From positions 1 through 6,241 of the forward strand of contig JANJXE010000221.1 of the NCBI GenBank assembly GCA_024709185.1: DNA of 6,241 nt. Direction: 5' to 3'. This stretch comes from Paludibacter sp. Its GTDB lineage: Bacteria; Bacteroidota; Bacteroidia; Bacteroidales; Paludibacteraceae. A program made the translations under genes and the position numbers. This document shows, piece after piece, positions 1 through 6,241 of this stretch (positions are counted from its first letter, which is position 1; each line of letters begins with the position of its first letter). A model generated the notes under the pieces. That model was given only the letters and a program-made list of their open reading frames with translations. It was not told where the DNA came from and ran no database searches.

Positions 1-994
1 GTGGTTTGAAATTGGCATTGGGTGTTTTGCGCTGATTACCGCTAAACCAGCTGTTTACTTCTTTCAGGTAAGCCGATTTGTTGTATAAGGTTTCGAAGTT
101 AAACGATCCATCGGCCTGCAGCGAACGCATACTGGTTGCAATATCGCCCGGATTGGCAGCTCCCTCGAGACGGGCAGTGCGGTTCCAGTTGTAGGTGGCA
201 TTGTAGGAAGTGTTAACCGTCGAAATCCAGTCGAGAAATGGAATTTTGTTGATGGGCAGGGCGTAGCTGGCATTAAATGATTGCTGGTACGAAAAAGGCG
301 TCCCCAGTTTTCGGATGCTCGAAATCACCGAATCGCGCCACAGGTCGTAATATTCCCGTCCGAATTCGGGAGTGTAATAGGGTTCTTCGATAATGGCATT
401 GGTAGCCGACTGGAAGCTGAGTTTGAGGGTCTTTGTTAAATCCCACCGGAAATCGAACTGCCTGTTCCACATAAAATCCTTGCTGAAGGTAACATCGAGC
501 GGACTGCCGCCTGTGCTTCCTGTTTCGAGGTTAAAATCGCGGAGTTTAATCTGAGAATACTGCCGGTTCAGATTAGTGTTAAAACTGATGGAATTGGGCA
601 GGTAGTTGAAATTAAGTTCTTTGATTAGTTTCAGAGAGGGCTTATCGAGCGATTTACTTTGTTTAAATGGCTCGAAAGGCTTGTTGGTAAAAGAATAGCT
701 GTAATTTAACGATGCCCGTTCCTGCTTCATATAGTTTTGTTCCACCTCGGCACTCTGCTGATTGGTTTCGGAGAAGGAATAGGATACTGAAAGGTTGGCC
801 GGATCGTAGAACTGTGGGTTTTTACTTTTAATATTCACTTTTGCCGACGAGATGGTAAAGCTTTTAGTCGTCTGAACAGTTTGTGAGAGGATCAGTAGCG
901 AGTCTTTTTGCTGCTGAGAATCCATCGACGACAGGGCATCTTTTAATTCCACATCCTGATCGAGTGGATTGTATTTTGGACTAAGGGTTTCGTT
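1..994 (-). other. SprA beta-strand-rich C-terminal region (residues from about 1595)
   Basis: This stretch is rich in short segments with alternating polar and hydrophobic or aromatic residues, such as ASLNYSYSF, SISFNTNLN and KLSFQSATN, as expected for transmembrane beta strands. A conserved-looking segment around residues 1809-1865 contains YYDLWRDSVISSIRKLG, LPINKIPFLDWIS and YNATYNWNR, which recalls the C-terminal third of SprA homologues. The reading frame is intact to the window edge. The terminal strands and stop codon are not visible. Confidence 0.65.
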
Positions 995-3900
995 GGTGTA
1001 GGAGAAATATGCCGGCAATTGTACCTTAGCAGCACGGGGCAGGAATCGTCCCAGCTCGAGATTGGTCGAGAAGTTCATCTGGTACAGATCGTCCATCCGG
1101 CGATTGGTAACATTGCTCTCTAAACTACCATAACCTGCGGTTTCCATGCGTCCGGCGAAGTTGATATTACCCAGGTCCGATAAACCAATAGCTACATTGG
1201 CCATGGCTGCCCAACCACTTTCGTCGTTGTATTCCGACATGCGCAGCTCGTTCACCCATATTTCACCCGATTTAATACCATTGCTTCGGTTGCGAACTCC
1301 TATCATTATATTTTCCACTTCAGCGATAGTGGGATTTCCGACAACCGTAATGCGGTTTTTAGGTTTGGCAGGATCGAATACATAAAAAGGTGTCATGTTC
1401 GTGACGCTGGCATCTTTTCCTCTGGCCCGGTTTCGCTCCAGTTTTGCTCCGGTTAAAGTCTCAAAACCAAAGTCGATCATGTTTTCGGGAAACCACACTG
1501 TTTCACGGTCCGAAAGTTTACCCGAGGTGTAGGTACCATGGGGTGTAAGTCGCAATGGAACTTCGTATTCGTAGTAGTTGTTCACCATGTCGCTACCAAT
1601 GCGTACAAACACACTCAGATCGTTGTCGCGCAGGTTTTGCTGATCGTCGATAAACTGCTCGGCATGTACAAAAAGCTGCATCCGTTTATACTGTCGCATA
1701 TCGTAACTGGTGGTTTTATATACAGCACGCGCATCGCCCGGAGATAAATCGTACACACGCATCAGCATCGATTGCTCGTTCTGTTGCAGGAGTTGCGGTT
1801 GCCCTGGATCAGTTTCGCGGGTAATGCCCGGAGGCAAAATGTAGTTCACGGGTGTTTTATCCGAGTTTTCTTCAATATTGACTGCTTGTACGTCGAGAGC
1901 GGCTGTGCTCACAGGTGGTTTTTCTGGTGTGTACAAATCCTTGGTATAGGTACGCCATTCACCACGCACCAAATCCATGGTTGCGAAACGCAAATGGGTT
2001 TCTTTTTCAAAATTAGTAAGAAAAAGCCGCACAAAACGTATCGACTTAAAGTTACGAATATTTCCCACTTTGTCGGTGTATTCGCGCAGCGGAATTTTAA
2101 ACTGGTACCAGGTTACAGGTTCAATGTTATTATTAGCCAGCTTCACGTTTGAAGTAATTTTATCGGTGATGTAATTGCTGCCCACCACCATCTTTTCCGG
2201 TTTTAGTTCTACTTTGTACTGATAGTAACGCTCGTATTCGTTCAGGGTATTATCATTGTTGATATCCTCAATATCGGGCAGCGAAGTTGCTGTAGTAGTA
2301 TAGGTGGTATTGCTGTTGATGGCATCCGGAGAGTTACCTTCGGTGCCGTTAAAGCGTTTGTAGCGGGTGAGAATGTCTGCACTTTCGTTGTCGTAATCGG
2401 GATTACGGTAGAAACGGTAGTTGTCGCCGGCGGGATCGTTTACAGGTGAAAACGGATCGTTCTGCATACGCTGGCGGGTGACCTGATTTACTTTTGCCAA
2501 CACCGCGTCGGAGTATGCTTTGTAGGTGCTGAAGGTTTGTTCTTTTGAGTTAGGAAGACCGTCGAGTCCCACATCCTGCTTTTCGCGTGCACCTGCGGAA
2601 TTGTCGAATGCGGTAACCGTGGATTGTGAACGTGGCACCACACCCCAGACAGTTGTTTCCGTTTTGGTTGGATCTTCGTCAACAGGCAATCCATGTTCGA
2701 AGAATTTCTTTCCGTCTTTCAAAATATCCTCACTGATATCGCCCAGGTTGAAGTACAAATCGCCACCACGATCGGTGCCATCGCTATAGATGAACGGATC
2801 CATCATCCAGAATTCGATATATTCGATATTAGAGTTCTCGAAATCGGTTTGATCGAGTTTTCGCATAATGCCTCCCCACCGTTTGTGCGGCTGTGTAAGG
2901 AACCCATTAGCGTCCATTCCATCCACATCGAGGTTGTAAGGACCGCGCTCGGTGGGGTAGTAGGAGAGATTGAGCACCGACATGCGCGAAGTTTGTGTGG
3001 AAAGGGTTTCGCGGTTGGGAAAGAGTTCCGGAATTAACACTGTGCGCGTCAGGTGATTCGACTGCGACTCGAGGTTGTTTCGCAGGTTAGGCGGTGTGGT
3101 GCTTACGTTTTGATTGAGCACCGGGTCGACCTGATACCACGAAAGCAATGCGCGGTTTTTTCCGTAATCGGTGTTGTTGCTAAGAGCTGCTTCCGGAAAC
3201 AGAGCATCCGGATTCTGGTTGTAAGGCGTACTTGCCAGGTACCAATAGTAGGGATAATGAATGTCGATGGTTGTTTTGGTTGCTTCAAAATCGTCGAGAT
3301 ATGCAAATCCTTCGCGGCCTACTGCCTTGTGATGCCCGGGTAGTAGTTGTGCAAATTCGGCATTGATGGCAATGTTCGAGGGTGCAGTAGCATCCACAAA
3401 AGGAAGTTTGTCGAGCATGTTTGTTAGCCATTGCGACTGCTTGCGCCATGCGGTGTTGAGCCCCCAAATGGTATTTGCAATGGGTTCATTACCGGTATTT
3501 ACCTTGGTGGTAAGTGGCATTTCTGAAAGGCGCATGATGGTACCTCCCAGCGTAAAATCCTTGCTGAATTCGTATTCGAGATGGGTTCCAAGCATGGTTT
3601 TACGTTGCAGACTGAACATCGACTGATTTTCAAGTTTCACATTCACCTGTGTACCCGATTCGATAATGGATTGATTAAGAATGGTAACGCTTCCCATCAT
3701 ATAATCGACCATGTAATCGACGTTTTCCTGTAAGGTTGCACCTCCGGCAGTTACAGTTACCGAGCCACGGGGCACATTCATGGCATTGAGTCTGATTTCC
3801 GACCCGCTGCTCGATTTGTATTCACCCTCGATGATAAACTTGTTTTTTTCGCTCAGTTCCTGTGCTACCACCATTGTGGAATCATATAGTTCCTGAAAAA

Positions 3901-5776
3901 TGTACTTCGAAGCCAACCTGTCGTCGTTGATCATCTTGCGAAGGTGTTCGCCAAAGGGTTCCAGCACTGGAAACATGATTCTTCCTGATGATGAAAACGC
4001 GGTATAGCCTTCCACATAATCGTACAATCCATCGGGATTGGTATTTTGCTTGCTGTCCAGCCGGTCGAGGTTCATCACCCGTAACAAAAGCTGATTTTTA
4101 ATATTACCTTCGGTAAGGTAGCGAAGCTTGGTGCCTATCGAATCGTTACGATACAGAATATTGAGTTCGAACTTTTCCTGCTGTATTTGCATTGCTCCGA
4201 GGTAATACACATTCTTCATCATCAAATCCCAGATGGGAAGCTGGGGCGATTGAGTGGTCCCTTTCAGCAGTTTAACGATTAAGGCATTTGGTGCCTGAAC
4301 AGGGTCGGTCGAGAATTCACCTACCTGATACACCTTTCCTCCCAGGGTGTATTCATAGGCCACACCCAGTACTTCATCAGGATTCAGGGTGCTTCGCAGT
4401 GAAATTGTACCCAGCGTACTATTGAAGGTGTATTCCGATGGGTCGAGGCGGCGGGCACTTTCAATTTTTTCGTAATCTTCACCGCCATTGATGCCAAATC
4501 CCGAAAGTTGAGCTGCCAGAACCGCATTCGATTGCTTGATGTCGCGGATGCCATCGATGTTCTTCACTTCCTGATAAAGACTGTTGGCATCGTTGTACGG
4601 ATGGGTAGTGCCGGCCTGACTTACCCAGTGGAAATTATCGATGCGTTCGGTTTCGCCAAGGTCCATGAAAGCAATAATGTTGCGGGCTTCGTTGTAATTG
4701 CCGCGTTTGTTGGTAACCCACACTTCGATGCGGTTCACAGTAATACCTGAGGAAATAAATGGTAGTCGGCTCATGGCCGGTTCAAAATTATTCCGGAAAT
4801 AGTGGCCGATGAAAAAATGACGGTTTTCGTCGTAATTATCGATGCCGATTTCGAATTTGGAGGTTTGAGCACCCCCGCGTGAACTAACGGTTTGCGTTTC
4901 TGATTCCTGTTGAGAGGCAATTGCCGATATATTCAGTTTTCCGAATTTAAGGTCGGTGCGCACCCCGAAAAGTGCTGTGCTACCGCTGATAAGCGACGAA
5001 TTGAGTTGCATGCTGACATTACCTGCCTGAATGCTCTGTATAATATCATCCTCGTTGCCCTTGTAATTCAGTTTCAGTAATTTCTGATCGAAATCGAAAG
5101 TCGATTCGGTGTTGTAATTCATGTTGAAGTTCACCTTGTCGCCCACAGAGCCGGTAACGTTGAGCTGAATTTTTTCATCAAACACCGGAACGATTGTTTT
5201 GCGCATGCGTTCGGTGAGGGCCGGATTGTCGAGCTTATTGGTGCGTACACTGAAAATAAGTTCGGCCGAACCCTGCGTTCTGATTTGCACACCGCCCGGA
5301 CCAAACACCTTGTCGGCAGGCCCCAGACTGAATTTCATATCGGTAATCGAAAATTTGTCCTCGTTGTTGACTTCTGCCTTAGCATTGAGTTCTTTCCAGT
5401 ATTCAGTCAGTTCGTTGCGGGCCGAGAAGTCATAGTACTCTTTATCGTTCATCGAAAAAGGAGTGGTAATTTCGGTATCTCCGACTTTGGTACGCATCAC
5501 ATAACTTCCCGATCGAAGGTCGTATTCCACGGTAGTTTTTACATTTTCAGGAAGAGGGGCATCCAGTGGAAGGCGGGTTTGAAGATCGGAAACAGTAGTA
5601 TGTGCCGTTTTTTTAATGGGAAACACAGGAGCTGCTTCCTTATTTTCGGGTGTTTCGGCTTGCGGATCCTGCACAAACAGATTTCCTGCCGGTGTGGTAT
5701 TGAGCACACCGAAAGAACTTCCAAGTACTAACACCAGGAACATTGAAATCCATTTAAGCTTGAATCCTGACCGCAT
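1..5776 (-). CDS. sprA: SprA/Sov, T9SS outer-membrane translocon (3' end missing)
   Basis: This protein forms the outer-membrane pore of the type IX secretion system, through which folded cargo with C-terminal sorting signals reaches the cell surface. In the Flavobacterium johnsoniae structure SprA is a single-chain 36-strand barrel working with PorV and a plug protein. The visible 1925 codons are uninterrupted; family members are about 2400-2500 residues, so the C-terminal fifth is off the left edge. Family hallmarks in order are a signal peptide (1-23), IEVWVTN (350-356), a VYQVGEFSTD stretch (about 480-490), YLDDFE...ASTP (826-851), ELFPNRE (917-923), IEYIEFWMMDPF (984-993), GGDLYFNLGDISEDILKDG (from 1004), a DIEDIN-type segment (about 1168-1173), FKSIRFVRLFL (from 1243), DMRQYKRMQLFVHAEQ (1359-1374) and GEIWVNEL (1504-1511). 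The ATG at 5776 is chosen because it gives a basic n-region followed by a hydrophobic stretch. Recognition is by family motifs from memory, and is very secure. No cysteine codon is present. Confidence 0.97.
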   Translation of the reverse strand, partial: MRSGFKLKWISMFLVLVLGSSFGVLNTTPAGNLFVQDPQAETPENKEAAPVFPIKKTAHTTVSDLQTRLPLDAPLPENVKTTVEYDLRSGSYVMRTKVGDTEITTPFSMNDKEYYDFSARNELTEYWKELNAKAEVNNEDKFSITDMKFSLGPADKVFGPGGVQIRTQGSAELIFSVRTNKLDNPALTERMRKTIVPVFDEKIQLNVTGSVGDKVNFNMNYNTESTFDFDQKLLKLNYKGNEDDIIQSIQAGNVSMQLNSSLISGSTALFGVRTDLKFGKLNISAIASQQESETQTVSSRGGAQTSKFEIGIDNYDENRHFFIGHYFRNNFEPAMSRLPFISSGITVNRIEVWVTNKRGNYNEARNIIAFMDLGETERIDNFHWVSQAGTTHPYNDANSLYQEVKNIDGIRDIKQSNAVLAAQLSGFGINGGEDYEKIESARRLDPSEYTFNSTLGTISLRSTLNPDEVLGVAYEYTLGGKVYQVGEFSTDPVQAPNALIVKLLKGTTQSPQLPIWDLMMKNVYYLGAMQIQQEKFELNILYRNDSIGTKLRYLTEGNIKNQLLLRVMNLDRLDSKQNTNPDGLYDYVEGYTAFSSSGRIMFPVLEPFGEHLRKMINDDRLASKYIFQELYDSTMVVAQELSEKNKFIIEGEYKSSSGSEIRLNAMNVPRGSVTVTAGGATLQENVDYMVDYMMGSVTILNQSIIESGTQVNVKLENQSMFSLQRKTMLGTHLEYEFSKDFTLGGTIMRLSEMPLTTKVNTGNEPIANTIWGLNTAWRKQSQWLTNMLDKLPFVDATAPSNIAINAEFAQLLPGHHKAVGREGFAYLDDFEATKTTIDIHYPYYWYLASTPYNQNPDALFPEAALSNNTDYGKNRALLSWYQVDPVLNQNVSTTPPNLRNNLESQSNHLTRTVLIPELFPNRETLSTQTSRMSVLNLSYYPTERGPYNLDVDGMDANGFLTQPHKRWGGIMRKLDQTDFENSNIEYIEFWMMDPFIYSDGTDRGGDLYFNLGDISEDILKDGKKFFEHGLPVDEDPTKTETTVWGVVPRSQSTVTAFDNSAGAREKQDVGLDGLPNSKEQTFSTYKAYSDAVLAKVNQVTRQRMQNDPFSPVNDPAGDNYRFYRNPDYDNESADILTRYKRFNGTEGNSPDAINSNTTYTTTATSLPDIEDINNDNTLNEYERYYQYKVELKPEKMVVGSNYITDKITSNVKLANNNIEPVTWYQFKIPLREYTDKVGNIRNFKSIRFVRLFLTNFEKETHLRFATMDLVRGEWRTYTKDLYTPEKPPVSTAALDVQAVNIEENSDKTPVNYILPPGITRETDPGQPQLLQQNEQSMLMRVYDLSPGDARAVYKTTSYDMRQYKRMQLFVHAEQFIDDQQNLRDNDLSVFVRIGSDMVNNYYEYEVPLRLTPHGTYTSGKLSDRETVWFPENMIDFGFETLTGAKLERNRARGKDASVTNMTPFYVFDPAKPKNRITVVGNPTIAEVENIMIGVRNRSNGIKSGEIWVNELRMSEYNDESGWAAMANVAIGLSDLGNINFAGRMETAGYGSLESNVTNRRMDDLYQMNFSTNLELGRFLPRAAKVQLPAYFSYTNETLSPKYNPLDQDVELKDALSSMDSQQQKDSLLILSQTVQTTKSFTISSAKVNIKSKNPQFYDPANLSVSYSFSETNQQSAEVEQNYMKQERASLNYSYSFTNKPFEPFKQSKSLDKPSLKLIKELNFNYLPNSISFNTNLNRQYSQIKLRDFNLETGSTGGSPLDVTFSKDFMWNRQFDFRWDLTKTLKLSFQSATNAIIEEPYYTPEFGREYYDLWRDSVISSIRKLGTPFSYQQSFNASYALPINKIPFLDWISTVNTSYNATYNWNRTARLEGAANPGDIATSMRSLQADGSFNFETLYNKSAYLKEVNSWFSGNQRKTPNANFKP
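995..2280 (-). other. SprA second conserved block (about residues 1167-1594)
   Basis: This segment resembles the second copy of the SprA N-terminal family domain, which I recall as occurring twice in SprA proteins. It contains a PDIEDIN segment running into an EF-hand-like loop (1171-1182), FKSIRFVRLFLTNFEKE (from 1243) ending in DLVRGEWR (to about 1275), DMRQYKRMQLFVHAEQ (1359-1374), GEIWVNEL (1504-1511) with GWAAMANV just after, and GRFLPRAAKVQLPAYFSY near the end. The domain boundaries are approximate and the duplication is recalled, not computed. Confidence 0.6.
2231..2266 (-). other. EF-hand-like loop in SprA (candidate cation site)
   Basis: Residues 1171-1182 read DINNDNTLNEYE. Counting from the first Asp, ligand-type side chains fall at EF-hand loop positions 1 (D), 3 (N), 5 (D), 7 (T), 9 (N) and 12 (E), with a hydrophobic Leu at position 8. 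The usual Gly at position 6 is replaced by Asn. The DIN-DNT core is, as I recall, common in SprA homologues, whereas the Glu at position 12 may not be. Metal binding is inferred from the pattern only. Confidence 0.3.
2684..3301 (-). other. SprA central conserved block (residues 826-1031)
   Basis: This is the most recognisable part of the protein. It starts with YLDDFE (826-831) and an aromatic-rich YYWYLASTP segment ending at 851, continues through a WYQVDP segment and ELFPNRE (917-923), an ERGPYN turn, WGGIMRKLD, and IEYIEFWMMDPF (984-993), and closes with the glycine- and lysine-rich GGDLYFNLG...HGLP segment (1004-1031). SprA homologues carry near-identical blocks here. One departure from the homologues I remember is an acidic DVDGMDANG insert-like loop at 950-958. 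Assigning the block to a particular part of the barrel or cap needs a structural alignment. Confidence 0.75.
5708..5776 (-). other. SprA signal peptide
   Basis: The first residues have the layout of a Sec signal peptide: a basic n-region (R2, K6, K8), a hydrophobic core of about W9 to L18 (WISMFLVLVL), then a small-residue c-region GSSFG. Cleavage is plausible after G23 (Ser at -3, Gly at -1). There is no cysteine, so it is not a lipoprotein signal. This agrees with export of SprA to the periplasm before barrel assembly. The exact cleavage site is an estimate. Confidence 0.8.
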
Positions 5777-5791
5777 AGGTTATATCAGCTG
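5777..5791 (-). promoter_or_regulatory. ruvA-sprA junction, no Shine-Dalgarno
   Basis: Fifteen bases separate the ruvA stop codon TAG (5792-5794) from the sprA ATG. On the coding strand the gap reads CAGCTGATATAACCT, with no GGAGG-like sequence; leaderless-SD starts are common in Bacteroidota. I see no Bacteroidota -7/-33 promoter pattern and no stem-loop followed by a T run in or near the gap. The simplest reading is that sprA is transcribed together with ruvA, possibly with translational coupling. Confidence 0.55.
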
Positions 5792-6241
5792 CTAGCGCAT
5801 GTTTTTCAGGGCGGTTTTTATCAGCATTTCCACCTTCATGTCGGGTTGAACCTTAAGGATGGCATCCACCGCTTTTTGTGAAATATTAGCAGCAAACCCG
5901 AGCATCACGAGCGCTGCTACTGCCTCATCGCGGTTGGCATTGCCAGCCAGTGCAGGTTGAAGGGCTTCACCACTCGAATCCACTTGTATTTTCAGAATTT
6001 TATCTTTCAGATCGATAATCATTCGTTGTGCTGTTTTGGTACCAATCCCTTTTATCGCATTGAGTCCGGCTGTATTTTCGGTGCTAATGAGGTGTTGCAG
6101 TTCTGCTACCGAGTACGACGACATGATCATGCGGGCGGTATTAGGTCCGATTCCTGAAACGGAAATCAGTAACAAAAAGATCTGCCGTTCAATGGGTTGA
6201 AGAAAACCAAAAAGCAAATGGGCATCTTCACGAATTGATTC
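5792..6241 (-). CDS. ruvA: RuvA, Holliday junction branch-migration subunit (5' end missing)
   Basis: RuvA binds four-way DNA junctions as a tetramer and positions RuvB hexamers that drive branch migration in recombinational repair. The 149 visible residues start with ESIREDAHLLFGF, which matches the end of the N-terminal OB-fold domain. Two helix-hairpin-helix DNA-binding motifs follow: GIGPNTA (visible residues 30-36) and GIGTKTA (65-71), the latter running into MIIDLKDKI. A flexible linker (about 85-103) leads to the C-terminal RuvB-binding domain, beginning near RDEAVAALVMLGF (104-116) and ending KNMR-stop. RuvA is usually about 195-205 residues, so some 50 are missing beyond the right edge. 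The frame is open to base 6241, so the true start is outside the window; a TTG at 6217 lies inside conserved family sequence and is not the start. sprA follows 15 bases downstream. Confidence 0.96.
   Translation of the reverse strand, partial: ESIREDAHLLFGFLQPIERQIFLLLISVSGIGPNTARMIMSSYSVAELQHLISTENTAGLNAIKGIGTKTAQRMIIDLKDKILKIQVDSSGEALQPALAGNANRDEAVAALVMLGFAANISQKAVDAILKVQPDMKVEMLIKTALKNMR

Noticed and set aside
1772..2152. A 126-codon open frame on the plus strand
   Set aside because: It lies wholly antisense to a well-conserved part of sprA, and its translation shows no recognisable domain. It overlaps another plus-strand open frame, as expected from chance antisense frames in a stop-poor region.
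2812..2829. Exact 9-base tandem repeat ATTCGATAT
   Set aside because: It is in frame and encodes the conserved IEYIE segment just before WMMDPF. The repeat is explained by the alternating protein sequence.
3843..3849. Run of seven T as a possible frameshift or phase-variation site
   Set aside because: The sprA frame reads through it correctly on both sides as SEKNKF, with conserved sequence continuing, so there is no frameshift. The tract is too short to argue for phase variation.
5285..5731. A 148-codon open frame on the plus strand opposite the start of sprA
   Set aside because: It is the longest plus-strand open frame, but it is antisense to the sprA N-terminal region, has no family resemblance, and has no sign of its own promoter or ribosome binding site.
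5777..5800. GCTAGC and CAGCTG palindromes around the ruvA stop as a terminator or operator
   Set aside because: They are six-base palindromes without a loop or a following T run. GCTAGC is partly fixed by the last ruvA codons, and neither forms a stable stem.
6215..6217. TTG at 6217 as the ruvA start codon
   Set aside because: The frame is open further upstream and encodes ESIREDAH, which is conserved RuvA sequence, so translation must begin beyond the window.

Overview
The window is almost entirely coding and holds two genes, both on the minus strand and both cut by the window edges. At the right edge is the C-terminal three quarters of ruvA (Holliday-junction branch-migration protein). After a 15-base gap comes sprA, which runs leftward for 5776 bases and off the left edge. 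SprA (Sov in Porphyromonas) is the giant outer-membrane translocon of the type IX secretion system (T9SS), which is also needed for gliding motility in gliding species.

The organism is a member of the Bacteroidota. T9SS and SprA are confined to that phylum and its close relatives, and the sprA start has no Shine-Dalgarno sequence, as is usual there. Class or genus cannot be fixed from this sequence. Mid-range GC and the absence of a cysteine-rich or heavily AT-biased composition fit many environmental or anaerobic Bacteroidia, but this is a weak inference.

Layout, right to left in the direction of transcription: 6241-5792 ruvA C-terminal part (149 codons visible plus stop); 5791-5777 short junction without an evident promoter, terminator or ribosome binding site; 5776-1 sprA with signal peptide and 1925 complete codons. 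I read the sprA frame codon by codon across the whole span and found no stop, frameshift or cysteine codon. The last 400-600 residues of SprA lie outside the window.

The two genes do not share a pathway. Their adjacency looks like inherited gene order with probable co-transcription rather than a functional module. I found no RNA gene, mobile element, CRISPR array, attachment site or origin, and no evidence of an undescribed system. The findings are modest observations about the SprA protein, the gene junction and nucleotide composition.
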